Shown piece after piece: positions 25,917 to 35,299 of a stretch of DNA of 64,000 nucleotides. The notes below the pieces were generated by a model. The model did not search any database and was not told the origin of the DNA. It saw only the letters and a program-made list of their open reading frames with translations. Position numbers and translations under genes: made by a program. The stretch spans positions 14,002 through 78,001 of the forward strand of contig DCIG01000045.1 in assembly GCA_002315855.1 (NCBI GenBank), in the 5' to 3' direction. The DNA is from Lentisphaeria bacterium UBA1732. Its GTDB lineage: Bacteria; Verrucomicrobiota; Lentisphaeria; Victivallales; UBA1829. Within the stretch, counting starts at the first letter, position 1; each line of letters starts with the position of its first letter.

Positions 25917-26889
25917 ATGAAAAAAAATAGCCCTGCTGTTTACCATATTCACTGTTTTGTTTTCTTTTGTTTTCACGCTGTATGCAGCCGATGATTCCGA
26001 AAAAAAAGAAAAGGCTGTGGTTACTTCCGGTGTCTTAATCAATCGAATTGATTCGTTCGACATTAAAACGGGGGAGGCTTTGATTGATTTTTGGTACTGG
26101 TCTGTCGCCGAATTTGAGAATCAGCTTTCGACTCTTGAACTTTGCAATGGTCATTTGGAACCTCAGTTGATGGATACGGTCAGAATGGAAAAAGACGGTT
26201 TGTATTATGAATCGCAGAGGTATCTTGCCACGGTTTACGGAGGAATTAATCTCAATCGTTTCCCGTTTGACCAACAAACTGTCTCTCTTGTTTTTGAGGA
26301 TAGCAATCTTACCGAAGATGATATGATTTTTAAGCCGGACCATCTGAATAGCGGTTATGACAAACATTATCAGATGTGCGAGTGGGACATTAAAAAAATA
26401 TCGTATTCGGTAAAATCCTGCCGCTGCGAGACCAGTTTCGGTTATTTGGACATCCCAAGCGGGCAGGGCAGCACTTATTCAAGACTATGCGTCGATTTGG
26501 AATTGGACCGGCGAGGCTCCATTATGCAGAAAGTTTTCAAATATTTCTGGACAATCTTCGTTTCGGTTATCGTTGGTCTCCTTGCTATGTTTATCAGTGT
26601 GAAAAATTTAGGCCCTCGTTTTTCCATGGCGATTGGTTCGCTCTTCGCCAATGTAGGATGTTCTTACACCCTGTCGGAGAAACTGCCGAAATCTCCCAGT
26701 CCTACTTGTGCCGAAATCATTTCCTATATCTCTTTGGGTATTATTTTTATCGTGCTGGCGGAATCTATTTTATCCCTCACTCTCTATAATCAAGGAAAAG
26801 AGCATTTGTCCAAAAAACTTGACCACGGAACTTTCTTTCTGGCTCTGATTGCCTACGGCGTTTCGTGCGCATGGATGATTTATGCGTAA
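25917..26889 (+). CDS. Pentameric ligand-gated ion channel (Cys-loop family), 5' end shifted by a poly(A) tract
   Basis: The product is a bacterial pLGIC like GLIC/ELIC. An extracellular beta-sandwich domain has DFWYWSVAEFE and the loop motif NRFPFDQQTVSLVFED (prokaryotic form without the two cysteines). It is followed by four helices: FKYFWTIFVSVIVGLLAMF, SMAIGSLFANVGCSY, CAEIISYISLGIIFIVLAES and a final FLALIAYGVSCAWMIYA. The long frame begins without ATG (first usable codon TTG at 25957), which would cut off the signal peptide. Just upstream, ATG at 25917 is followed by eight A. With seven A it reads MKKIALLFTIFTVLF and joins this frame as a perfect signal peptide, giving 323 residues. As written, the ATG frame stops after 25 codons. 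AAAGG precedes the ATG. Either the gene is switched by slippage or the tract is miscounted. Confidence 0.8.
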
Positions 26890-27261
26890 GTACACCTTTC
26901 ATCCAGTTGAAACTCTGGATCACGCCTTTTCTTGCTTTCCGCAATTCTCTCCCTTCGTTTTCTCCCTCTTTCATTTGATTTTCTCCCTGAAAAATGATAT
27001 ATTATGAATGTTGAGTTGATGAAGCAATCACCTCAACAGGGGATTCTGTGAACTTCTTGTTCATGAAAATAAGCCGGAGGACAATCAGTGTGGCTGCTTG
27101 TTGCTGATTGGCAGGATAATACCTGGAGACGCTTGTTTCCTGTGCGGATTTCATGGAGATTCCTTCCTGTTCAATCCTCAAAAAGCACGGCACATTTTAC
27201 CATGACTTGTCGTCTGTTTGGGATTTGAGTATCTTTAGCCATCCACAAACAAAGAACAAAC
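26890..27261. other. Intergenic region after the channel gene
   Basis: A weak hairpin (ATCCAG / CTGGAT, near 26900-26920, followed by a T-rich stretch) may terminate the channel gene. On the minus strand, ATG at 27156 has AGGAAGGAA six to seven bases upstream and opens a 50-codon frame ending at 27002 without recognisable similarity. I leave it as a possible small gene at low confidence. Confidence 0.35.
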
Positions 27262-28203
27262 ATGAAAATCTCTGAATTTAACTCCAAACACAACTTCATT
27301 GCCGGTCTCCTCGCTGCCATCCTTTGCGAAATCATCTTCGGTTTCAGCTTCTTTTTCACGCGGAGGACTGTTACTTCGGTTCACCCGTCGGATTTGCTCA
27401 GCTGGCGTTTTGTCCTTGCCTCTCTGATTTTTTCAGTCGGAGCCTTGACCCGTCTCATCCACATTGATTATCGCGGCAAAAAAGTTCTCCCGCTGTTTGG
27501 CATTGGACTTCTTTTTCCGGGCCTTTGTTTCCTCCTCGAAACAACCGGGACCAAACTCACCACTGCCTCCGAAACCGGCATTATCATTTCCACGTCATCC
27601 GTGATGACTCTTTTCCTTTCGCTCCTGATTCTCCATAGCAAACCTTCCAAATACCAGTGTTTCGGGATTGCCTGCGCATTCCTCGGCACAGCCTGTTGTG
27701 CCGTTGCGAAAGGCCTTGAACTGAGTTTCAGTCCGTTGGGCTATCTTCTTCTGTTCTGCGGGATTACCTGTTACAGCTTCTACAGTGTCCTTTCGGCTCG
27801 TCTTGACCCTCGTCTTTCTGCGGTGGAGCGTACTTATTGCATCGTCTCGATTGCCGCTGTGATTTACACGTCGATTGCCCTGACCCGCCACATTTCCGAT
27901 GGAACGCTCAGTCAGTATCTTTCTTTGCCGTTCCGCGACCGTAATTTCCTGATTTCCGTTTTATATTTGGGCGGATGCAGTTCCGTATTCGCCCTTTTCC
28001 TCTGCAATTTTTCCATTGCCCGCATTGGTGCAATTCGCTTTTCCAGCTTCATCGGTATTGAAACGGTTACCTCCATCTTTGCCGGTGTCCTCATTTTACA
28101 CGAATCTTTCCCGTTGATGGAAGCTCTCGGCGCGGCTCTCGTCATTGCCGGTGTCTATCTGACGAACCGCCGTCCGGAACTCTTTCCTCACGGTGATAAA
28201 TAA
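27262..28203 (+). CDS. EamA/DMT-family transporter (first of a tandem pair)
   Basis: A 313-residue protein with ten helices in two EamA repeats, typical of drug/metabolite exporters. The first repeat shows EIIFGFSFFFTRR and DLLSWRFVLASLIF, a classic DMT helix 1-2 pattern; the second begins at LGYLLLFCGITCYSFYSVL. Substrates in the family include amino acids and other small metabolites, and none can be assigned here. The gene ten bases downstream is a close paralogue along its whole length, so a tandem duplication created the pair. Confidence 0.85.
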   Translation: MKISEFNSKHNFIAGLLAAILCEIIFGFSFFFTRRTVTSVHPSDLLSWRFVLASLIFSVGALTRLIHIDYRGKKVLPLFGIGLLFPGLCFLLETTGTKLTTASETGIIISTSSVMTLFLSLLILHSKPSKYQCFGIACAFLGTACCAVAKGLELSFSPLGYLLLFCGITCYSFYSVLSARLDPRLSAVERTYCIVSIAAVIYTSIALTRHISDGTLSQYLSLPFRDRNFLISVLYLGGCSSVFALFLCNFSIARIGAIRFSSFIGIETVTSIFAGVLILHESFPLMEALGAALVIAGVYLTNRRPELFPHGDK

Positions 28204-28212
28204 CATTTTTGT

Positions 28213-29163
28213 ATGAAACTCATCTCTTCAGCCTTTCTTTCTCAAAAACGCTTCCTTGCCGGTGTCCTCACTGCCATCCTTTGTGAAATCATCTTCGGCT
28301 TCAGCTTTTTCTTCACGAAAAAAACGGTTTCCGTTGTTTCTCCCATGGATTTGCTCAGCTGGCGTTTCCTGGTCGCCTCTCTGATATTCGGGATTGGTGC
28401 TTTGACTCGCCTGATACGCATGGATTTCCGCGGCAAAAAAGTCCTCCCGCTGTTTGGAATCGGACTTGTTTTCCCCTGCCTTTACTTCCTGTTTGAAGTC
28501 CGCGGCGTAATCCTCACCACATCCTCGGAAACGGGCATTGTCATTGCCACTGCACCCGTCATGTCCATCTTGCTTTCCATGCTTTTCCTCCATGAGAAAA
28601 CCGCCGGATTCCAGTGCATCGGCATTGCCTGTGCTGTCATCGGCACCATCCTTTGCGCCGTTTCAAAAGGCCTGGATTTGAGTTTCAGCCCACTTGGTTA
28701 TTTCATGCTCCTGTGCGGAATCGTCTGTTATTGTTTTTACGGCGTCCTTTCGATGAAACTCGATCCCCGTCTTTCCTCTGTGGAACGCACCTGCTGCATC
28801 GTCGTAACTGCCGCCGTGATTTACTCCTCGTTCGTCTTGATTCGACATGCCTTCTCCGGTACGCTTTCTTCTTTCCTTACCTTGCCGTTCCGCAATCGTG
28901 ATTTCCTGATTGCCATTCTCTACCTTGGCGGTTGTTGTTCGTTCCTTGCCCTTTTCCTCTGCAATTTTTCCATTGCCCGCATTGGTGCCGTTCGTTTTGC
29001 CAGCTTCATTGGAGTGGAAACGGTCGTTTCCATTCTTGCCGGTGTCCTGATTCTCCACGAATCCTTCTCATGGATGGAAGCTGTCGGTGCTGTTTTGGTC
29101 ATCAGCGGTGTCTATCTGACGAACAGCCGCCGCACTTCTCATCACAAAAATTCCGAATCCTGA
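28213..29163 (+). CDS. EamA/DMT-family transporter (second of a tandem pair)
   Basis: A 316-residue ten-helix protein, paralogous to the gene just upstream. They share EIIFGFSFFFT, DLLSWRF, KKVLPLFGIG and FLCNFSIARIGA. Differences are spread over the protein (for example EVRGVILTTSSETG against ETTGTKLTTASETG), so the duplication is not very recent and the two may have different substrates. Spacing of nine bases suggests one message. Confidence 0.85.
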   Translation: MKLISSAFLSQKRFLAGVLTAILCEIIFGFSFFFTKKTVSVVSPMDLLSWRFLVASLIFGIGALTRLIRMDFRGKKVLPLFGIGLVFPCLYFLFEVRGVILTTSSETGIVIATAPVMSILLSMLFLHEKTAGFQCIGIACAVIGTILCAVSKGLDLSFSPLGYFMLLCGIVCYCFYGVLSMKLDPRLSSVERTCCIVVTAAVIYSSFVLIRHAFSGTLSSFLTLPFRNRDFLIAILYLGGCCSFLALFLCNFSIARIGAVRFASFIGVETVVSILAGVLILHESFSWMEAVGAVLVISGVYLTNSRRTSHHKNSES

Positions 29164-29179
29164 TTGCAAATACCGCATT

Positions 29180-29206
29180 TTGACAGTATATTGATAAAAC
29201 TTTAAT
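29180..29206 (+). promoter_or_regulatory. Candidate promoter for SGNH-GT fusion gene
   Basis: A perfect -35 TTGACA, with TTTAAT 15 bases later. The spacer is short. Confidence 0.35.
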
Positions 29207-29233
29207 CACTTTTCCTCCCGGAGTTTCAACGAT

Positions 29234-31561
29234 ATGACCGCTTTTTTCCATGAGAAAAAATCCCCCTTGCGGATTGCATGTGTCGGAGACAGCATCACCG
29301 AGGGACACGGCTCCTCAAATCCTGTCGTATGTTCCTATCCTGCCCGGCTTCAGTCACTCCTTGGCGACTCCGTTCTGGTCCGCAACTTCGGCGTCGGTGC
29401 CCGTACCGGCATGAAACTCGGCTTCGAGGGCGATGGCACTCGCCGCGGCTATGTTTTGGAATCCGCCTATCGTGAAAGTCTTGACTTTGCCCCGGACATT
29501 GTTCTCATTATGTTCGGCACGAATGACACCAAGGAAATCAATGCGCCTCTTTTGCCCGTTCATTTCGAGCCTGACATGATGGAACTCGTCCGGAGCTATC
29601 AGCAGCTCCCCTCACATCCCGTAGTTTTTCTTGCCGCGCCCCCCATGGTCGAACATTCCAACTGGACCATCAACGAACCGTCCCTTGTTGGCGAAATCAT
29701 TCCCCGCGTGAAAAATGCCGCCGCTGCCACTGATGCCGTCTTTGTCGATGTCCACGCCGCCACGCTTTCTCATCCCGAATTTTACACGCCCGACGGTGTC
29801 CACCTGAACGACTTCGGCTACATCAATCTTGCCTCTTTTTTCGCTTCGGCTCTGTCCCCGTTCCTGAAAACAGGCGGCGATTCCCCCTCTTTTCCGCCTT
29901 CTTCCAATCCCCCGTCTCGTAAAAAATTACCATGGGGCGTGATTGGTTCTTTTCTGGTCCTGCTGTCGGTCGCTGCTCTCCTCTTTTGCATGAATCGTTA
30001 CAGCCCTGAAACATCCTGCATTGCCGTTGTCCCCGATTCCCTCGAAAACGTCCTTTGTCCCTGGTCCTTGTTGCAGGACGGTCGATATTCGATTTGGCTG
30101 AATAATGCCTGGTATCCTTCCCGTTATCTCCCTTGGTACTCTCTCATTTTTATTTTGCCGTTCCAGTATTTGACACATTCTCTGTTTGGTGCATCCTGGG
30201 GTATTCTTTTTGCCTCATATCTGCTGGTTTCCCTGTTGTTTTTTGTCGGCTTCTGTTTGGGGTGCCGCCGTTTCACTGGTCTTTTGTCAGTCTTGCTGTT
30301 TCTGTCGTGTCCGTATTTGCTGCGCCTGCACGGCATTGCCATGACGGAATACCCGTATCTTGCATTCCTTTTGCTGATGCTTTGTACCCTCATGCGCATG
30401 TCTTCTTCCCCCCGCATTTCGTCGCGACAGGTGATTGTCTGCGGTATTTTCGGCGCATTGGCGGGGTTGATGCGTTCCAGCGGCTATGTGATGTTTCTTG
30501 TTCCGTCCGTCCTGATTCTTGTGCGTGAAAAAACATGGAGCCGCCGCATTCTCCTTCTTGCTTTGCTGGGATTTTGGGGCGTCCTTGCGGTTTGTGCCAC
30601 CGGCACTTACAATTTCCTGACGTTTGGCACTCCGTTCCGCAGCGGCTATCATTTCTGGTGTCCCGTCCCCTACGAATTTCCCGGACTTACGTTTAATCTT
30701 GCCTGTATCCCCTCTAATCTTTCGCAGATGCTTTCGCAAAGCTGGCTCTGGTATCTCGTTGCAGAATTAATCCTTTGCGCATTATGGATTTTCCTTGTCC
30801 ATGGAAAGAAACTCCCGTTTCGTCCTGCCCTGTTTTGTGCCGTCATTTTTTCTTTGTTTCATGCCGTTCTGATTCTGTCGCTTTATCTTGGCTATTTCTT
30901 TTATGAAGGTCGCTTGTATGTTACGGCGGTGGCGGTTGCTTTGCCTGCGTCCTGTGCAGTCTTGGATGACATTTTGCATTTTGCTCTGCGGAAACGCTTC
31001 TCTTCCCCGTTATGGCTTGGGGGCGGACGTGTTTTGGAAATCCTTTTGCTCCTTGCCTTGCTGTTCCGGTTTGCTTCCTGTGGTTCTCCTTCGTTCAAAA
31101 AGCATGATGCCGAACACCGTTGGATGCAGGAAATCAGCCGCGTTTTGCCGGAGAATGCCATTTTGCTTTCTCCGTTCTCTCCCGGTCTTGCAGACTATTA
31201 TTTGACAAAGGACTACCCTGATCGCCGTCTGATTCCATTCAGCCGTCAGATGGAGTATGCGGGCAAAATCGTTGCCGAACGTCCCTTTGATGTTTCGCAA
31301 ATCACCCCCGCTCCTGTGAATGCCGTGAATCATCTTTGCCCCGGCTTGCTTCAATCCGATGCCTGCCGCCTTGTCTATCCTGACGTTTTGTCGGATTCTC
31401 CTCAGACTTTGGATAAAATCTTGGCCGACGGTCGTCCCGTCTTTTTCTTGAGCGTTTATCCTCCGGGGATGACGGAAGAGCCTGCTTTCCTCAAGAACAG
31501 CAAATCCGTGAAAAGTTTGACTGCATTCAATTTAGCGGCGGGCATTTGGCAAATCAGGTAA
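29234..31561 (+). CDS. SGNH/GDSL hydrolase fused to a GT-C-like polytopic membrane domain
   Basis: A 775-residue fusion. Residues 10-215 are an SGNH hydrolase with all blocks: GDSIT with Ser20, NFGVGA, GTND at 95-98, and DGVHLN with Asp187 and His190. A Pro/Ser linker leads to about ten helices from residue ~233 onward. The first loop after helix 1 has an acidic LLQDGRYSIWLNN segment, as in ArnT/PMT-type (GT39/GT83) glycosyltransferases that use lipid-linked sugars. A soluble tail (about 615-775) ends the protein. There is no signal peptide, so by the usual topology the hydrolase would face the cytoplasm. An esterase joined to such a transferase could deacylate a glycan or lipid carrier; this is inference. 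Confidence 0.8.
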   Translation: MTAFFHEKKSPLRIACVGDSITEGHGSSNPVVCSYPARLQSLLGDSVLVRNFGVGARTGMKLGFEGDGTRRGYVLESAYRESLDFAPDIVLIMFGTNDTKEINAPLLPVHFEPDMMELVRSYQQLPSHPVVFLAAPPMVEHSNWTINEPSLVGEIIPRVKNAAAATDAVFVDVHAATLSHPEFYTPDGVHLNDFGYINLASFFASALSPFLKTGGDSPSFPPSSNPPSRKKLPWGVIGSFLVLLSVAALLFCMNRYSPETSCIAVVPDSLENVLCPWSLLQDGRYSIWLNNAWYPSRYLPWYSLIFILPFQYLTHSLFGASWGILFASYLLVSLLFFVGFCLGCRRFTGLLSVLLFLSCPYLLRLHGIAMTEYPYLAFLLLMLCTLMRMSSSPRISSRQVIVCGIFGALAGLMRSSGYVMFLVPSVLILVREKTWSRRILLLALLGFWGVLAVCATGTYNFLTFGTPFRSGYHFWCPVPYEFPGLTFNLACIPSNLSQMLSQSWLWYLVAELILCALWIFLVHGKKLPFRPALFCAVIFSLFHAVLILSLYLGYFFYEGRLYVTAVAVALPASCAVLDDILHFALRKRFSSPLWLGGGRVLEILLLLALLFRFASCGSPSFKKHDAEHRWMQEISRVLPENAILLSPFSPGLADYYLTKDYPDRRLIPFSRQMEYAGKIVAERPFDVSQITPAPVNAVNHLCPGLLQSDACRLVYPDVLSDSPQTLDKILADGRPVFFLSVYPPGMTEEPAFLKNSKSVKSLTAFNLAAGIWQIR

Positions 31562-31615
31562 TCTTGTTTGCCCTCATGCTTTTGCGCCTCTCCCTCCGTT
31601 TCCCTCATGCCATCC

Positions 31616-32443
31616 TTACGGGAATGGCGATGCCAGCCGGATTGTAACCGAATCCGTATTGGAGGCGTTCAGGAATCTTCGTGCGATGCGGTCGAATCCC
31701 GGTGTCAGGTCGGTTGCATAATACTGTGCGAATCCCGCCTGTTCCGGCGATGCTTCCATTTGGTTTTCTTTCAGCATTTGCGCCAGATACGCTGCGGTGG
31801 AGTGCGCACTGTCGATAATCGTCACGGTGGACGGCAGATAGTCCGCGATTGCCTCCCGGAACAATGGATAATGGGTGCATCCCAGCAGAACAATATCCGG
31901 CGGCGTTTGTTTGAGCGGCTTCAGATAGAGTTCCAGCACTCCCTGTACGATTGACCCGTTCGTGATGCCTTCCTCTGCCAGCGGCACGAAAAGCGGACAC
32001 GCGATGCCCTGCATGAAATACGATGGATTTTCTCTTAATATCTCGATTTCGTATGCTTTGCTGTCGATGGTTCCCCGTGTCCCCAGCACTGCAATGCGCT
32101 TCCCTTTTGCCGAAATCGCCGCATGGGCTCCCGGCAGGATGACTCCTGTCAGGGGACATCCTCCGATTCGTTCCCGTATGGTGTCCAGAGCCAGTGCCGA
32201 CACGGTATTGCAGGCGGCCACGATTGCTTTCACGTTCCATTTCCGCAGGAACTCCACGTCGTCCAAAGCGAAAGCCCGCACGGTTTCCGGCGATCGGTTT
32301 CCGTATGGTACGCGGGCTGTGTCGCCCAGATAAATGATGTTTTCGTGGGGCAGGGCCTTTTGGACGGCCCGCACCACGGTCAAGCCTCCCAGACCGGAGT
32401 CGAATATCCCCACGGGGCGGTTGTCGCAGTTGTACGGCTTCAT
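31616..32443 (-). CDS. murI: Glutamate racemase
   Basis: A 275-residue enzyme that makes D-glutamate for peptidoglycan. It has the start motif PVGIFDSGLGGLTV, the two catalytic cysteines in AACNTVSA and LLGCTHYPLF, and YLGDTARVPYG near residue 40. The ATG at 32443 overlaps the stop of the upstream acetyltransferase (ATGA) and gives the normal length; a longer frame exists but is not needed. It is the last gene of an accA - GNAT - murI unit on the minus strand. Confidence 0.95.
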   Translation of the reverse strand: MKPYNCDNRPVGIFDSGLGGLTVVRAVQKALPHENIIYLGDTARVPYGNRSPETVRAFALDDVEFLRKWNVKAIVAACNTVSALALDTIRERIGGCPLTGVILPGAHAAISAKGKRIAVLGTRGTIDSKAYEIEILRENPSYFMQGIACPLFVPLAEEGITNGSIVQGVLELYLKPLKQTPPDIVLLGCTHYPLFREAIADYLPSTVTIIDSAHSTAAYLAQMLKENQMEASPEQAGFAQYYATDLTPGFDRIARRFLNASNTDSVTIRLASPFP

Positions 32444-32925
32444 TCTTTTGACACTTCCATGGCGACTGCTGTTTCCCCGCATTGTTCCCTGTTCTTGCAG
32501 AATCTGCAATCTGCCCAGATTTTTTCGGGAAAACTCTGCTTGTCCACGATTTCAAAGCCCATCCGCGTGAAAAATGGGACGCGGTAGGTCAGTGCGAATA
32601 CCCTTGCATGGTCAGCCTTGTTTTTTGCCCGCACGATCAGAGCTTTGATGAGTGCCGTCCCGATACCTTTGGCAATCAGTGCTTTGCGCACGGCCAATGA
32701 CCGGATTTCATACAGCGAGTTCCCGAAGTCCCGCAGCGCGGCGCAGGCGATGACTTTGCCCTCTTCGTTCTCTGCCACCATGAAATTCCCGATCCTTTGG
32801 AGAATATCCTCCACCGGACGCGGCAGCAGCAGACCTTCCGGTACATATTCCGTTACAATTTCATGGATTGCCGTAACATCCTCCGGGGTTGCATCCCGGA
32901 GCGTATATGCGGTTTCGTTAGTCAT
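32440..32925 (-). CDS. GNAT N-acetyltransferase, short ArgA-like type
   Basis: A 161-residue GNAT protein with the acetyl-CoA loop in [19 protein letters not shown]. Its C-terminus [20 protein letters not shown], with the cysteines [11 protein letters not shown], is the pattern of stand-alone N-acetylglutamate synthases (short ArgA). It may therefore start arginine synthesis by acetylating glutamate, which would fit the murI neighbour that also uses glutamate. A different amine substrate is possible. The gene overlaps accA by eight bases upstream and murI by four bases downstream. Confidence 0.8.
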   Translation of the reverse strand: MTNETAYTLRDATPEDVTAIHEIVTEYVPEGLLLPRPVEDILQRIGNFMVAENEEGKVIACAALRDFGNSLYEIRSLAVRKALIAKGIGTALIKALIVRAKNKADHARVFALTYRVPFFTRMGFEIVDKQSFPEKIWADCRFCKNREQCGETAVAMEVSKE

Positions 32926-33880
32926 TTTCCTGGAAAAAGCGTATGTTGCGGAATTTTTGGTAACGCTGTTCCTGAAGCTCTTCAGCTGTCATCGGACTCA
33001 GTTCTTCCAGCGCTTTTTTCAAGTCTCTCTTCAGATACGCCGCCGCCTTGGCATAATGATGATGTGCTCCGCCGATTGGTTCCGGGATGATTCCGTCGAT
33101 GATGCCCAGTTTCAGCAGTTCGTCTGCGGTCAGTTTCAGGGCCGCCGCTGCTTGGGGGGCGTAGGCTCGGTCTTTCCACAGGATTGCGGCGCATCCTTCC
33201 GGCGTGATGGCGGAATAATACGCATTTTCCAGCAGATACACTCTGTTTCCCACGCCCAGTGCCAGCGCTCCGCCGGACCCGCCTTCGCCGATGACGATGC
33301 AGACCACGGGCACGTTCAGCGCGAACATTTCCCGCAGGTTTACGGCGATTGCTTCACCGATATGGCGTTCTTCTGCTCCCACTCCGGGATATGCGCCCGG
33401 CGTGTCGATGAATGTTACAATCGGAAAATGAGCCAGTTCTGCCAGCTTCATCAGCCTCAGGGCTTTGCGGTAGCCTTCAGGGTTGGGACTCCCGAAGTTC
33501 CGCCGGATATTGTCTTTGGTGTTGCGTCCTTTTTGGGTCCCGATGACCATGACAGGGCTTCCGTCCAGTTTCGCGAAGCCCCCCACGATTGCCGCGTCGT
33601 CCGCAAATCTCCGGTCCCCGTGAAATTCCATGAAATCCGTGAAAATTCGCCCGATGTAGTCCAGTGAATACGGGCGGCGCGGATGCCGTGCCAGCTGAAT
33701 CCGCTGCCATGGCGTTAAGGATGAGTATATTTCTTTCTTCGCGGCGGTGAGTTCCCTCCGCAGATGTCGAATTTCCATCGCATGGTTGTTGACTCCGTTC
33801 AGTTCATCTTGACGAATCAGTTCCATGATGTGCTGTTCGATTACTTCGATTGGTTTTTCAAAATCAAGGGATGCAGGCAT
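32918..33880 (-). CDS. accA: Acetyl-CoA carboxylase carboxyltransferase subunit alpha
   Basis: A 320-residue cytoplasmic subunit that transfers the carboxyl group from biotin to acetyl-CoA with AccD, the first step of fatty acid synthesis. It has the family blocks [78 protein letters not shown] and [14 protein letters not shown]. Length is normal. accD is not in the window. It is the first gene of the accA - GNAT - murI unit. Confidence 0.96.
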   Translation of the reverse strand: MPASLDFEKPIEVIEQHIMELIRQDELNGVNNHAMEIRHLRRELTAAKKEIYSSLTPWQRIQLARHPRRPYSLDYIGRIFTDFMEFHGDRRFADDAAIVGGFAKLDGSPVMVIGTQKGRNTKDNIRRNFGSPNPEGYRKALRLMKLAELAHFPIVTFIDTPGAYPGVGAEERHIGEAIAVNLREMFALNVPVVCIVIGEGGSGGALALGVGNRVYLLENAYYSAITPEGCAAILWKDRAYAPQAAAALKLTADELLKLGIIDGIIPEPIGGAHHHYAKAAAYLKRDLKKALEELSPMTAEELQEQRYQKFRNIRFFQEND

Positions 33881-33910
33881 AGAAGTTCCTGATGTTATGG
33901 TTCTTGCTGA

Positions 33911-35014
33911 TCAGAGCATCGGTATCGCGATTTCCACCGGTGTCCCTTTCGGAACAAGTTCGTATAGTTCGGTAACGTCATCGTTGGTCATGCGGAAATA
34001 TCCCGGCGTTCCGCTGGTTGTATCGGGGATTCCCGATTGGTTGGTTCCGTGAATCGCTGTTGAGGGGCCGCTCCCTTCCACGGGATTCAGTGCCATCCAT
34101 CGTGCTCCGCAGATATTTTCCTGCGACCCGTAGGAATACTTTTGTCCGTTGACGGTCCAGACGGGGGCCGGTTCTTTGTTCACGATTTTGAATTTCCCTC
34201 CGAAGGTGTCGGAGATACTGCTGCCGGGATAGATGTTGTAGATTTTGAATAGCTTGTCGCCGGAAAAAAGCAGAAGTTTGTTGTAGTCTCTGCGGATGAA
34301 AATGGACCATGTGCTCCGCGGTATTTTGAGTTCCTGACCGATTTTCAGCCTTGTATTGTTGGTTGCCATGCTGTTGGCTCGCTGAATCGCTTCCACGGTC
34401 GTCTGTGTGCGTTTCGCGATGCTGGACAGATTGTCTCCGCTGACGACTTTATACATCTCGAATGTTTCTGGATCGTCTCCCGAATGATAGATTTCGAGAC
34501 TTGTTCGTCCCAGCAGTTTGGCCGCCTTGTCATAGACCGGGTCTTTCGGGGTCGCCGTGTCGAAAAGATTCCGCAATGTGGTTCTTGCCGTTGTATATTC
34601 TTTGCGGGAAAATTCCACATACGCTTTTTCATACTGATCGTTCAACGCCTTTTGCCGTGTCGTCAGCTTTTGAGTTTCAGCCGTTTGATTGACATTGGGG
34701 CGTTCCGTCGCAGGATTGGAAATCGGCGTCGTATCGGGGGCTTTTGATTTGCTGCCTGCATTGCCTTGTGTGCTTGCCGCCGCTTGAGTCTGTGTCGCGG
34801 GCGGATTTTCCCTGCGCGAGAACCAGTGGCGCACATAATCCCCGTATTTCCCCCAGAAAAAAACGGTACTCCATAGGATCCCTGCTGCTGTAAGCAGAAT
34901 CAGTATGATGACAATTGGGGCTTTCGAACGTTTTTGGCGGAAACGTTGCGGGTCAGCGTACCTGATACCATGGGTACCTGTTCCCCCTCTCTGGTTGTAT
35001 GAAAACCTGGACAT
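33911..35014 (-). CDS. LysM / YkuD-fold envelope protein lacking the catalytic cysteine
   Basis: A 367-residue protein with a cytoplasmic tail, one membrane helix (VIILILLTAAGILWSTVFF, about 34-52), a Thr/Pro/Ala-rich linker, a helical region, a LysM domain (YKVVSGDNLSSIAKRTQ) and a YkuD domain. YkuD enzymes are L,D-transpeptidases that cross-link peptidoglycan. The motif normally reads HGTN...SxGCIRM; here it is HGTN (His322) ... GTPGYFRM, with Tyr339 where the nucleophilic Cys belongs. The fold seems intact, so it may bind peptidoglycan without catalysis. The start at 35014 is chosen for GGAG six bases upstream; 35029 is in frame. The leader contains a large intergenic repeat. Confidence 0.85.
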   Translation of the reverse strand: MSRFSYNQRGGTGTHGIRYADPQRFRQKRSKAPIVIILILLTAAGILWSTVFFWGKYGDYVRHWFSRRENPPATQTQAAASTQGNAGSKSKAPDTTPISNPATERPNVNQTAETQKLTTRQKALNDQYEKAYVEFSRKEYTTARTTLRNLFDTATPKDPVYDKAAKLLGRTSLEIYHSGDDPETFEMYKVVSGDNLSSIAKRTQTTVEAIQRANSMATNNTRLKIGQELKIPRSTWSIFIRRDYNKLLLFSGDKLFKIYNIYPGSSISDTFGGKFKIVNKEPAPVWTVNGQKYSYGSQENICGARWMALNPVEGSGPSTAIHGTNQSGIPDTTSGTPGYFRMTNDDVTELYELVPKGTPVEIAIPML

Positions 35015-35127
35015 ATCCGACTCCGGCATGATGAATCCGATTTCCCGCCGATTCCATAACGCTTTGTTTGAATTGGCTTTCCATCAGATGGTATGTGCGG
35101 CATTTTTCAGTACCGCGTTTGGAAAAT

Positions 35128-35299
35128 GCTGATTTCAAGAGAGTTGATTTCAAACGTTATTGACGGTAAGATTGAAAAAAATCTTCGCGCAGTTGCCGGG
35201 CGCAGTTTGAGGCGGCTGCTGGATAAGCAACCGCCGAAAACATTCTTCCGGCAAATGTCGTTGAGACTTCCAATGTCCCCGGCAGGACGTTTGAAATTA
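35128..35299 (-). repeat. Intergenic hairpin element, copy A
   Basis: In the leader of the LysM/YkuD gene. On the minus strand the order is TTTCAAACGTCCTGC, CATTTGCCGGAAGA, a GGCGGTTGCT/AGCAGCCGCC hairpin, and TTTGAAATCA near the gene. A second copy in the same order lies before recN. Confidence 0.7.
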
